Of a DNA stretch of 64,000 nt, positions 54,301-63,084 are shown piece after piece. The position numbers and the translations under genes are program-made. Position 1 is the stretch's first letter. Each line of letters opens with the position of its first letter. The DNA lies in the NCBI RefSeq assembly GCF_038433205.1, contig NZ_JBCDNA010000002.1, positions 62,001 to 126,000 of the forward strand, given 5' to 3'. The notes under the pieces were generated by a model. The model ran no database searches. It saw only the letters and a program-made list of their open reading frames with translations, and was not told the DNA's origin. Source of the stretch: Lutimonas vermicola (lineage in GTDB: Bacteria; Bacteroidota; Bacteroidia; Flavobacteriales; Flavobacteriaceae).

Positions 54301-55062
54301 ATGATAGAAGTTAAAGACATACATAAATCATTTGGTGATCACCATATTTTAAAAGGGGTTTCGGCAACATTTCACAAAGGTCAAACCAGTATGATCATCG
54401 GATCCAGTGGCTCCGGTAAAACTGTGTTTTTAAAATGCCTGCTTGGTCTATTCGCTCCCGAACAAGGAGATATTTGCTACGATGACCGCTATTACAGTAA
54501 AATGACCTTGTCAGAAAAACGAGAACTCAGAAAAGAGATCGGTATGGTTTTTCAGGGGGGTGCCCTTTTTGATTCTGAGACCATTGAAGACAACATCAAA
54601 TTTCCTCTAAAGATGTTTACCGACCAAACCGGGGAGGAAATGAAAGAAAGGGTAAATTTTGTGCTTAATCGCGTGCATCTTGAAAATGTAAACGACAAAT
54701 TTCCGGCAGAGCTTTCAGGAGGAATGCAAAAAAGAGTGGCTATCGCAAGAGCTATCGTAATGAACCCCAAATACCTGTTCTGCGATGAACCCAATTCAGG
54801 ACTTGACCCGCAAACAGCTATTGTCATTGATAATCTAATTCAGGAAATTACAGAAGAATACCAAATGATCACAATTATCAATTCTCACGATATGAATTCT
54901 GTCATGGAAATTGGTGAAAAGATTATTTTTCTTAAACAAGGTTTAAAAGAATGGGAAGGTTCTTACAAGACTATCTTTAAAACCGACAATAAAGCTGTTA
55001 CCGATTTTGTTTATTGCTCAAACCTTTATAAAAAGGTCAGAGAAGTCTATAATAAAAGCTGA
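54301..55062 (+). CDS. mlaF: MlaF-type ABC transporter ATPase
   Basis: 253 residues. Walker A GSSGSGKT (34-41), Q-loop in MVFQGGALF, signature LSGGMQKRVAIAR (138-150), Walker B YLFCDEP (158-164) with catalytic Glu, and switch His in INSHDM. The start codon follows the permease stop without a gap. Powers the MlaE permease to maintain outer-membrane lipid asymmetry or lipid export. The usual MlaD gene is absent: the next gene is on the opposite strand. Confidence 0.94.
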   Translation: MIEVKDIHKSFGDHHILKGVSATFHKGQTSMIIGSSGSGKTVFLKCLLGLFAPEQGDICYDDRYYSKMTLSEKRELRKEIGMVFQGGALFDSETIEDNIKFPLKMFTDQTGEEMKERVNFVLNRVHLENVNDKFPAELSGGMQKRVAIARAIVMNPKYLFCDEPNSGLDPQTAIVIDNLIQEITEEYQMITIINSHDMNSVMEIGEKIIFLKQGLKEWEGSYKTIFKTDNKAVTDFVYCSNLYKKVREVYNKS

Positions 55063-55070
55063 TCCTTTTA

Positions 55071-56297
55071 TTATTTAGCCTTAGTCTGGGTTTTAAGAAA
55101 TTCCTTTTTCAATTCAACCGTTTGCCTCACGCCTGTTGAATCCCGAAACACAATTTGCAACTTGCGATTCTTTTCAAAAAGTGATTCCTGAATCAAAAGG
55201 TCACAGATATCGATTTCTTCTGTCTCAAGATCATTGATCATGAGTATTGCATCACCAAAACGGGCCATTTTCGCCAGATCCTTATTCCATATAATTCCCA
55301 CAACAAGCGATGAATCCTTGACTGTGGGGCTAAGTGGCCAGACTTCTTCCCGAAGATCAACCTCTTTTTCAAATCCTTCCAGAAAGAATTTTTTATTTTT
55401 AAAATCCAGGGTAACTTTACCATGGGACAGCAGGTCGGCCCCAATCCTTGATTTTGAAGCTCCGGTTGAAATACTGATCACATTTAAAAAAGAAGTTCCG
55501 AGTATGGCTAGCTCAGGTACCAGCACCCTGTAATGCACCATAGGTTTTGAAACTCCAAACAATCCAAGCCCCTTATAACCTGTGGCCGATTCCACGCTGC
55601 CAAAAACCTTTAGATTGTCGAGTACCTCGAAACTGTTTCCTGAAAGGTCATAAAACCCCTGAGCCCCTGTATCAATTAAGATCTGTTCACTTGCCTTGCC
55701 TTCTCCTCTGAGCTGAATCCATATATATGGGCTGCTTTGCCCGCTGCTTAAGGCCATATCAAGGAAACCCTTCCCTTCCAGATCCAAAAGATTCATCTGG
55801 TCAGTAATGATGATCTGTTTTTTACTTGAATCAATTTGAACGATGGAGTTTCTCAATAAGTTGCTTCCGATGATCCCATCAATACCCAAACAGTCAAAAA
55901 GGAAATTACTGGCTGGATCATTTACGATGGCAGGTGAGTTTTTAAAGACCACCCCTCCAATCTCCAGGACAGGAATAGTTACAACATTCAGGGGCCTCCC
56001 GGAATCATTGGCGTCTTTAACGCGAATACTGCTCAATTCCCTAGTTTGAATCTCTTTTTTTACAGTATGACTTATTAAATTCGGGGCGCCGGTATCAAAC
56101 AAAAATCGATACGTTTTATCTTGAATGATTACAGGAATAATCAGTTTGCTTTTTAACTCCTTATAGCCAACTTCTGTGTAATAACCCTTGTGTTCCGGCC
56201 TTCCTTTGTTAAATTTTACCTTCTGAGTATACCCTGGAAAACCACAAAATACGATAAGGATTAGCAGTTTTGCAAAACAGTTTATTGGGGGAGTCAT
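55071..56297 (-). CDS. Retropepsin-like aspartyl protease with PDZ-like C terminus, exported
   Basis: 408 residues from the ATG at 56297; the frame opens at a TTG at 56309. Signal peptide ending near FPGYTQ. Two aspartyl protease half-motifs: FLFDTGAPN (D68) and ILIDTGAQG (D209), as in single-chain retropepsin-like proteins of Bacteroidota. The C-terminal part (VVGIIWNKDLAKMARFGDAILMIND) looks like a PDZ domain. Periplasmic. Substrate unknown. Confidence 0.82.
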   Translation of the reverse strand: MTPPINCFAKLLILIVFCGFPGYTQKVKFNKGRPEHKGYYTEVGYKELKSKLIIPVIIQDKTYRFLFDTGAPNLISHTVKKEIQTRELSSIRVKDANDSGRPLNVVTIPVLEIGGVVFKNSPAIVNDPASNFLFDCLGIDGIIGSNLLRNSIVQIDSSKKQIIITDQMNLLDLEGKGFLDMALSSGQSSPYIWIQLRGEGKASEQILIDTGAQGFYDLSGNSFEVLDNLKVFGSVESATGYKGLGLFGVSKPMVHYRVLVPELAILGTSFLNVISISTGASKSRIGADLLSHGKVTLDFKNKKFFLEGFEKEVDLREEVWPLSPTVKDSSLVVGIIWNKDLAKMARFGDAILMINDLETEEIDICDLLIQESLFEKNRKLQIVFRDSTGVRQTVELKKEFLKTQTKAK

Positions 56298-56317
56298 ATA
56301 CTTATGCAACTGAAATG

Positions 56318-57766
56318 CTATTTGAGTTCCCTGACTTCAATGTTCTTAATATTCAAACGGGTTTGTAACCAGGCCTTGAGCTGCTCCTGCTGTTGCTTTT
56401 TCTGTCGGTTGCTCACTTTGGCTTTCCATTTGACAGAGACAATATTGAGCGTGTCCATTTTCTCAAAATTGGTAACATATTCTCTCGCATACCTAATTTC
56501 ATCAAGATCAACGTAGTTAATGTGAATTTCTTTGATCATTCTGTCAAAATGAACCTCATTGGCATAATACCTGCGTAAATCCTTTTCAAGCTCATCGATT
56601 CTAAGATCCTTGTCTTTTATGGTTTCATCTCTGGAACTCAACATCTGATGAGAATTAATATAGAGCTCCTTGAGCTTATCGATATCTTCCCTGATGCCAG
56701 AATCGTCCTGGCTCTTCAATATGGTCAAGGTGCTGTTTTTTAAACCCAAATCTTCCATCTGCTGTTCCCATCGCTCTTTGTCACTTGCCGAATAATCACT
56801 TCCGAAGACATATAATTTGATCTGCCTATCTTGAAAATTAATACTTTCCTTGCTGTCACCAATAATATTTACGCCCTCTACTTTTAAATTTTCGATAAAT
56901 TTCTCAGCTTTAATCGTATAATCATTTAACACGTAGAGTTGATAAAAAAGATAAATACTAAAGGCCAGAATTACAAAAGCAATCAGGGAAGCAATACGTG
57001 AAATTCTCTTTCTCTTTGCCTGATTGATATACTTGAGCATAGGAAACTTTAAGTATTTTGTGATCACAAAAGCAGCAAGGGCTATATAAATACAGTTAAT
57101 CATAAAGAGGAACATGGCTCCTCCAAAATAATTGAATTGTCCGGTAGCCAAACCAAAACCTGCCGTACATAAAGGCGGCATCAGTGCAGTAGCAATGGCT
57201 ACACCGGCAACGGTATTGAATTGTGGCTTATTTCGGCTTATGGCGATGATCAGTGCCAAACCACCGGAGATGGCGATAAGTACATCCCTTACATCGGGTT
57301 TTGTACGGGCCAGAATTTCAGGGGTTGCTTCCTTAAAAATAGGAATGCTAAAGAATATAAATGAGGTCAGCAGGCTCAGAAAGACCATGGCTCCAAAATT
57401 AATGACCGAAGATTTTAAAGTGTCCACATCATTGACCCCTATAGAAAACCCTATTCCAAGAATTGGGCCCATAAGAGGTGATATTAACATGGCACCAATC
57501 ACTACGGCCGTCGAGCTGACATTAAGACCAATGGATGCGATTAATATTGAAAAAACAAGGATCCATGCTGTTTGCCCTTTAATGGATACGCCTTCCCTGA
57601 TCGTCTTGGCAGTTGCTTCTTTATCGGTATCCCTTCGAATACTTAAAAGTTGAGGGATATATTCCTTTAAACTCTGAAAAAAGCCCTTAAATTCCTTTTG
57701 GACTTCTTCTTTTTGCTCCTGAAATTTTTTATCCTCCCCTGCCAGGTCCTTTTTATTTTCTTCCAT
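56318..57766 (-). CDS. DUF389-family membrane protein
   Basis: 482 residues. A charged N-terminal segment, then a membrane domain of about six helices with the DUF389 marks GLNVSSTAVVIGAMLISPLM, GGLALIIAISR and GVAIATALMPPLCTAGFGLA, followed by a periplasmic or cytoplasmic C-terminal region with a coiled coil (ETIKDKDLRIDELEKDLRRY). The family is widespread and of unknown function; a transport role has been proposed. A stand-alone gene 20 bp upstream of the protease gene, same strand. Confidence 0.87.
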   Translation of the reverse strand: MEENKKDLAGEDKKFQEQKEEVQKEFKGFFQSLKEYIPQLLSIRRDTDKEATAKTIREGVSIKGQTAWILVFSILIASIGLNVSSTAVVIGAMLISPLMGPILGIGFSIGVNDVDTLKSSVINFGAMVFLSLLTSFIFFSIPIFKEATPEILARTKPDVRDVLIAISGGLALIIAISRNKPQFNTVAGVAIATALMPPLCTAGFGLATGQFNYFGGAMFLFMINCIYIALAAFVITKYLKFPMLKYINQAKRKRISRIASLIAFVILAFSIYLFYQLYVLNDYTIKAEKFIENLKVEGVNIIGDSKESINFQDRQIKLYVFGSDYSASDKERWEQQMEDLGLKNSTLTILKSQDDSGIREDIDKLKELYINSHQMLSSRDETIKDKDLRIDELEKDLRRYYANEVHFDRMIKEIHINYVDLDEIRYAREYVTNFEKMDTLNIVSVKWKAKVSNRQKKQQQEQLKAWLQTRLNIKNIEVRELK

Positions 57767-57809
57767 TAAAATGCGATTAGTCAGATGACTCTAGTAAATG
57801 TAGTAAAAA

Positions 57810-58880
57810 TTAGCCATTGGTAAATCTCTCTTCTGCTTCTTTTGAAACGAGTTTGATATTTTGTTCATCAGATTTGGGGAAAATCAGAATCGTATCATTA
57901 GTTTCCACAATGATATAGTCACTGATCCCTTCAACAACGATTTTTTTACCGGCCTGGGTACTGATCATGTTGTTTTTGGAATCTAAAAAATAGCCACTGG
58001 CATTTACCAGGGCATTTGCGTTTTCATCCTTTGGGAGTTTATCGTATAAAGAGCCCCATGTTCCCAGATCATTCCATCCAAAATCAGTAGCCATAACATA
58101 TACGTTTTGCGCCTTTTCCATGATGCCGTAATCGATAGAAATATTCTCGGCAGACGGGTAATGATCAGCAATAAAATCGCTTTCGCCTTCAGAATTCCAA
58201 CAGGTTGCTCCACCTTGAAACAAGTCATACATCCCTGGAAGGCTTCCTTTAAATGACTTCAGAATACTTTTAACGCTCCATATAAAAATACCTGCATTCC
58301 ATACATAATCTCCTTGAGCAAGGAATTTCTCAGCTGTTTTCAGATCTGGTTTTTCAGTAAAATTCTTAACCTTCTTTACTTCTTTTTCTGAATCTTCAAA
58401 CTGAATATAACCAAAACCGGTATTTGGCCCCGAAGGAGTTATTCCCAAGGTCATTAACAAATCGTTTTTCTCACAAGCCTCGAATGCCGATTTTACATTT
58501 TTTACGAACTCCTCCTCGTCTTCGATATAATGATCAGAAGGAGCAACGATCATCACTGCCTCCTCGTTTTGCGCTGCAATTTTAAGTGCTGAATACAAAA
58601 TGCACGGGGCCGTATTTCTCATTGCAGGTTCCAGCAGCAACTGGTTTTCAGAGATCATAGGGAGATGCTGCAGTACCAAATCTTTATACCTTTGATTGGT
58701 AGCGATTAAAATCTGTTCCGCAGGAATCAACTTAGCCAGCCTGTTAAATGTCTGTTTTATAAGTGATTGCCCGGTTCCCAGCATATCGTGAAACTGTTTT
58801 GGGTTATCAGGGGTACTCACAGGCCAGAATCGGGAACCCACGCCCCCGGCCATAATTACTGCGTAATAATTTTTACTCAT
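57810..58880 (-). CDS. manC: Mannose-1-phosphate guanylyltransferase
   Basis: 356 residues, cytoplasmic. Nucleotidyltransferase signature MAGGVGSRFWPVS..NPKQF (10-30), then QTFNRL, EPAMRNTAPCI, VAPSDHYI, GFGYIQFE, FTEKPD, WNAGIFIW and SIDYGIMEKA. It makes GDP-mannose from mannose-1-phosphate and GTP for glycan synthesis. A GT-only form without the isomerase domain of bifunctional ManC/AlgA. It could in principle use mannose-1-phosphate from the GH130 route, but the genes are 50 kb apart. Confidence 0.93.
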   Translation of the reverse strand: MSKNYYAVIMAGGVGSRFWPVSTPDNPKQFHDMLGTGQSLIKQTFNRLAKLIPAEQILIATNQRYKDLVLQHLPMISENQLLLEPAMRNTAPCILYSALKIAAQNEEAVMIVAPSDHYIEDEEEFVKNVKSAFEACEKNDLLMTLGITPSGPNTGFGYIQFEDSEKEVKKVKNFTEKPDLKTAEKFLAQGDYVWNAGIFIWSVKSILKSFKGSLPGMYDLFQGGATCWNSEGESDFIADHYPSAENISIDYGIMEKAQNVYVMATDFGWNDLGTWGSLYDKLPKDENANALVNASGYFLDSKNNMISTQAGKKIVVEGISDYIIVETNDTILIFPKSDEQNIKLVSKEAEERFTNG

Positions 58881-58885
58881 GGTTT

Positions 58886-59485
58886 TTATTTAATGATTTC
58901 CACCTCTGCATGAGGGTGAAAGATATATTTTCTATCGGTTAATACCTCTACACATTCGTATCTCGTTCTGCGCCTGTCACCTTTGATAAACGTCTTATTG
59001 CGGTACTGAAATTTACTTTTATCCGGGATCTCAAAAATAAGTGTTTTATCGCTATAACGATCATGATTTCGAAATGCCAGCGATAAATTAATGTCACCAT
59101 CACTGCTGGCCTTCGGATTGATCAGATATTGAGCAAGAAGGCTCAAAATATCATCGGGAAAAATCTTCGGACTCAGAAAAGGAAGCATCAGTAACTTAAA
59201 ATTATTTTTCCATTCCATGCCGTGTGGTTTCACATTTTTGTACTCCTTAAAAGTGACTAAATGCGCAAATTCGTGAATTAATGTCAATAAAAACCGATAA
59301 GGGTTCAGGTCATTGTTAATGGTGATCTGCACCTTGCCATTACTAAACCTTTTAAAATCTCCGTGCTTACTTCGTCTTTTCCCTACAATTCTGAGGTGGC
59401 ATGGATAGCGCGCTATCAATTCCATAACCCCGGGCAATGATTCCTTGGGCACGTATTTTTCAAGTATATCTGTTCTGGTTTTCAT
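58886..59485 (-). CDS. SprT-like zinc metalloprotease-domain protein
   Basis: 199 residues from the ATG at 59485; the TTG-started version overlaps the SDR gene. The SprT-like domain shows FLLTLIHEFAHLVTF with the HExxH zinc motif and a downstream KPHGMEW that carries the third His ligand. The C-terminal part is basic and lacks a classic Cys-type zinc ribbon. Function in Bacteroidota unknown; eukaryotic relatives (SPRTN) repair DNA-protein crosslinks. Lies between SDR and GDP-mannose synthesis genes, probably in one transcript. Confidence 0.87.
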   Translation of the reverse strand: MKTRTDILEKYVPKESLPGVMELIARYPCHLRIVGKRRSKHGDFKRFSNGKVQITINNDLNPYRFLLTLIHEFAHLVTFKEYKNVKPHGMEWKNNFKLLMLPFLSPKIFPDDILSLLAQYLINPKASSDGDINLSLAFRNHDRYSDKTLIFEIPDKSKFQYRNKTFIKGDRRRTRYECVEVLTDRKYIFHPHAEVEIIK

Positions 59486-59517
59486 TATATTTACGCTTTT
59501 TGCTTCAAATAAATGGA

Positions 59518-60210
59518 TCAAGGCGTAGAATTAGAAACCTGTAAAACCTTTCCGTTGAACAATTTATTCCCATTAAGCCCGAATTCCATGATATATTGTG
59601 CCATATCAGCAGCTGTTACAGGTGCTTCATAATCAGGAAAAGCTTCCTTAAGCATTTCGGTTTGTACTGCTCCCAAAGCCAGGGCATTAAAAGATATGCC
59701 TCTGTCTTTATATTCCTCGGCCAGGAGCTCCATAAGCGTAATAACGGCCCCTTTGGATGAACTGTAAGCAGATAGTCCGGCAAACTTCATACTCCCTTGT
59801 ATCCCGCCCATACTGCTTATCGCAACAACATGGCTTCCTTTGGCTAAAAAAGCATCAAGTTTTCTTGTTAGCTCCGCCACGGCAAAAACATTCACCTGAT
59901 AGATTTTTATAAAATCTTCAACTGTTGTTTCTTTGAAAGGTTTATGGAGCAAGGCTCCTGCATTGTGTATGACAACATCGACAAGGCCCCATTTTTTCCC
60001 GACAAAATCAGCAACTGCCTCGATTCCTTTAGCTGTGGTGATTTCGGTTTGTATTGCAGAGAGCTGTTTAAATTTTGATTTTAATGCATCAATACGCTCT
60101 GTATTTCGGCTTAAGGCAAGGACCTGGTGACCCGCATCAGAAAACTGTTTGATCAGTTCTAAACCAATTCCCCTGCTGGCACCTGTTACCAGAATTTTTT
60201 TTTGACTCAT
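59518..60210 (-). CDS. SDR-family NAD(P)-dependent oxidoreductase
   Basis: 230 residues, classical short-chain dehydrogenase. Cofactor loop TGASRGIG (9-16), IHNAG (81-85), catalytic Ser in AISSMGG (about 132-133), Y149 and K153 in AYSSSKGA. Absence of an acidic residue after strand 2 (LSRN) suggests NADP preference. Substrate unknown. Divergent from the amidohydrolase gene and upstream of the SprT-like gene. Confidence 0.92.
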   Translation of the reverse strand: MSQKKILVTGASRGIGLELIKQFSDAGHQVLALSRNTERIDALKSKFKQLSAIQTEITTAKGIEAVADFVGKKWGLVDVVIHNAGALLHKPFKETTVEDFIKIYQVNVFAVAELTRKLDAFLAKGSHVVAISSMGGIQGSMKFAGLSAYSSSKGAVITLMELLAEEYKDRGISFNALALGAVQTEMLKEAFPDYEAPVTAADMAQYIMEFGLNGNKLFNGKVLQVSNSTP

Positions 60211-60259
60211 GTTATTCCGATTAACCTGATTATATTTATCATATTAAACAACCAAAAAT

Positions 60260-61534
60260 ATGAAATTTTTAAGCACCGTCTTTCTATTCCTGCTGTCTTC
60301 TTTTATTTTCGGACAAACCACTTTTATACATTGTGGCAAACTCATAGATACAAAAAACGGAAAGGTCATGAAAAATATGACCATCAGGACAGAAGGAAAT
60401 AAGATTTTATCAGTTGATCAAGGTTTTACATCGGCAAAAACTGATGATGACATTGTGATTAACCTTCAAAATAAAACCGTACTGCCCGGTCTTATCGATA
60501 TGCACGTGCACCTTGAACTGGAATCCAACCCAAAGAGCTACCTCGAAAAATTCACAATCAACCAGACTGATATTGCCCTTCATTCTACTGTATTTGCAAA
60601 ATCAACCCTGATGGCCGGTTTTACAACGGTCAGGGATGTAGGTGGATCCGGTGTTAACATTGCACTGAGAAATGCCATAAATCAAGGGTATGTAGAAGGG
60701 CCAAGAATCTATACCTCAGGCAAATCGCTGGCTTCTACAGGCGGGCATGCGGATCCTACCAATGGAATGAGAAAGGAAATCATGGGGGACCCCGGGCCTG
60801 CTGAAGGGGTTGTGAACGGCCTGGAAGATGCAAAAAAAGCAGTGAGGCAGCGCTATAAAAACGGGGCCGATCTGATTAAGATTACTGCAACCGGAGGAGT
60901 TCTCAGCATGGCAAAAAACGGGCAAAACCCACAATTTACATTGGAAGAAATCAAAATGATCTGCGAAACGGCAAAAGATTACAACATGCATGTAGCTGCC
61001 CATGCCCATGGCGACGAGGGTATGCAGCGTGCCATTTTGGGTGGTGTTAAAACCATAGAGCACGGAACTTTGATGAGCGAAAAAACAATGGAGATGATGA
61101 AACAGTACAACGTTTATTACGTTCCAACCATTACAGCTGGCAAGGAAGTGAGTGAAAAAGCAAAATTAAAAGGTTATTATCCTGATATCATTGTTCCCAA
61201 GGCAATAGAAATAGGCCCAAAGATTCAAGCTACTTTTGAAAAAGCTTATAAAAAAGGGGTGAAAATCGCTTTTGGCACTGATGCAGGTGTTTTTTCGCAT
61301 GGATTGAACGGTAAGGAATTTGGCTATATGGTTGAGGTGGGTATGTCAGAAATACATGCCATTCAGTCGGCAACAGTCGTGAATGCTGCTCTGTTGAATA
61401 ATGACTTAATAGGGTCTATAGAAAAGGGTAACTATGCCGATATCATTGCCGTTAATGAAGATCCCACTGAGCATATAAAGACACTGGAAAATGTTGTTTT
61501 TGTTATGAAAAACGGGGTCATATACAAGGATTGA
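60260..61534 (+). CDS. Metal-dependent amidohydrolase (Xaa-Pro dipeptidase-like), exported
   Basis: 424 residues with a signal peptide (LFLLSSFIFGQ). Amidohydrolase superfamily metal site: LIDMHVHLE (H82, H84), bridging K207 in LIKITATGG, HAHGDEG (H248, H250), H268 in TIEHGT and D341 in AFGTDAG. This pattern fits the binuclear-zinc group that includes imidazolonepropionase-like and Xaa-Pro/Xaa-Arg dipeptidases. Likely periplasmic dipeptide or amide hydrolysis; substrate unproven. Confidence 0.9.
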   Translation: MKFLSTVFLFLLSSFIFGQTTFIHCGKLIDTKNGKVMKNMTIRTEGNKILSVDQGFTSAKTDDDIVINLQNKTVLPGLIDMHVHLELESNPKSYLEKFTINQTDIALHSTVFAKSTLMAGFTTVRDVGGSGVNIALRNAINQGYVEGPRIYTSGKSLASTGGHADPTNGMRKEIMGDPGPAEGVVNGLEDAKKAVRQRYKNGADLIKITATGGVLSMAKNGQNPQFTLEEIKMICETAKDYNMHVAAHAHGDEGMQRAILGGVKTIEHGTLMSEKTMEMMKQYNVYYVPTITAGKEVSEKAKLKGYYPDIIVPKAIEIGPKIQATFEKAYKKGVKIAFGTDAGVFSHGLNGKEFGYMVEVGMSEIHAIQSATVVNAALLNNDLIGSIEKGNYADIIAVNEDPTEHIKTLENVVFVMKNGVIYKD

Positions 61535-61551
61535 TCCCAACAGAATTCTTT

Positions 61552-63078
61552 TTACTCTTCAAAAATAATGTGCTGATAAGCCCCCATATCAGGTGAAGTT
61601 ACGCGATTGACGCCCAAAATATCAAAAGGCACTTTTTGAGCCGCAGGAACATTTGCGTTTGAAATGACATCAGAAGCAGCGCCAATAAAAAGTTGATTTT
61701 CGTTGACATCTTTAAAATCTGCCTCACCATTTAAAATATTGTTTTGATACCTGCTGACATCTTCAAAATCGTATAGAGGATTATTGGAAAAATTACCTCC
61801 CGGGTCGGTAAATCGCAACAGGTTGTTCGCAAAATTAAATTCAAAACCTGCCTGCTCATTTTCCTGCATCAAAAATTCAATATTTTGATTTCCTTCTATG
61901 ATACAATTCGTAAAGTTTGCTGCCAACAAGTCATTGAATATTATACTTTCTGAACCATCAGCCTCTGTAGATATCTGAAAATTATTGACAAGAACAGCCG
62001 GAAACTCCCTGATCCCACCAGACCAGAAATTGGCAAAAGTAGCATGCGTAAAATCATAGGTTCCGCCCAGGGTACAGGCTATCGATGACTGCCCGTTGTT
62101 ACCTATGACCAAATTTGAACCTGAAATATGAGTAGCCCTGCCGAACAACCCAAAATTACTTGTATTGTATATTTCGGTATTCTGTATCCTAAGGGTGGGG
62201 TCGTTAGAACCACTAACAGAATCCATCAAAACCCCAATGATATTATTTTTGATAATGGCGTGGTTAATCATATGGTCTTTACTGCCTGCCCTTAACCAAA
62301 TCGTCCCCCATTGACCTGCAATGTTTTCATAAAAAGGCTCCAGCCTGTCTCCCTCGAAAATTACTTTATCATCTAAAGTCCCATTGATTTTTAGTGTGCC
62401 GTTTTTCTCAACGAGAAGCCCTGAGTTTTCATGAAAATAAATATGTGCCCCTTTTTCGATGGTAAGCTCATTTCCTTTATTAACGCCGACATACCCATAA
62501 ATTACATAAGGTTTTTCGCTAGTCCAGGTAGTATTCCCTTCCAGGTAAAATCCTTCAACTGTAATCTCCTCACCCTGGTTGTCAATACCCAGAACAATCT
62601 TCTCCTTGATGCCCTGAGCATCCCTCTGAGGGAACAAAAAATAAGCATCCTGAACAAGGGTAACAAGTTTCACACCCTGTTCATTACTGCCCTGATCGAA
62701 AATAACTTCATCCACATATAATGGATCGTTTACTTTTTCAAAATCGATTGTCGCCTCAACAAAAATATAAATACTGTCTCTTGGCAATATGCCAATATTT
62801 TCAAAAGATTTTCCAGGTTCACCGTTCACATTAAGTCGGTAAAACGACTGCTCTCCCCTGCTTAACCTTACACTCGGAATACTTATATGATTGCTGCTTT
62901 TGTTATAGACCTTAAAAGTTCTGGTACTGGAGCTTATATTTGTAAATACGGTATCTAAAAACACTGTGTCCTTTGAAAAGGTCAACTGACCGGTACTGGG
63001 TGTGGTTTCAAAGATATCGTCATCACAAGAATACAGGGATGCAAAAACGATCAGTATAAAAACTACATAACGAAACAT
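61552..63078 (-). CDS. Lipoprotein with right-handed beta-helix-like repeats
   Basis: 508 residues from the ATG at 63078; a TTG lies two codons earlier. Signal with Cys at LYSC followed by DDD. The N-terminal part has an Ig-like strand pattern (TVFLDTVFTNISSSTRTFKV) and the centre shows repeating short strands with Asn ladders (HAIIKNNIIGVLMD, IQNTEIYNTSNFGLF, FTNCIIEGN) typical of a parallel beta-helix, ending in SPDMGAYQ, a common terminus in Bacteroidota beta-helix proteins. No polysaccharide lyase catalytic motif was identified. Probably cell-surface structural or binding. It follows the cyclotransferase gene directly. Confidence 0.78.
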   Translation of the reverse strand: MFRYVVFILIVFASLYSCDDDIFETTPSTGQLTFSKDTVFLDTVFTNISSSTRTFKVYNKSSNHISIPSVRLSRGEQSFYRLNVNGEPGKSFENIGILPRDSIYIFVEATIDFEKVNDPLYVDEVIFDQGSNEQGVKLVTLVQDAYFLFPQRDAQGIKEKIVLGIDNQGEEITVEGFYLEGNTTWTSEKPYVIYGYVGVNKGNELTIEKGAHIYFHENSGLLVEKNGTLKINGTLDDKVIFEGDRLEPFYENIAGQWGTIWLRAGSKDHMINHAIIKNNIIGVLMDSVSGSNDPTLRIQNTEIYNTSNFGLFGRATHISGSNLVIGNNGQSSIACTLGGTYDFTHATFANFWSGGIREFPAVLVNNFQISTEADGSESIIFNDLLAANFTNCIIEGNQNIEFLMQENEQAGFEFNFANNLLRFTDPGGNFSNNPLYDFEDVSRYQNNILNGEADFKDVNENQLFIGAASDVISNANVPAAQKVPFDILGVNRVTSPDMGAYQHIIFEE

Positions 63079-63084
63079 AACCAA

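Noticed and set aside
57810..58880. Functional coupling of mannose-1-phosphate guanylyltransferase with the mannan operon
   Set aside because: The metabolite would fit, but the genes are about 50 kb apart with other neighbours; no sequence evidence of co-regulation.
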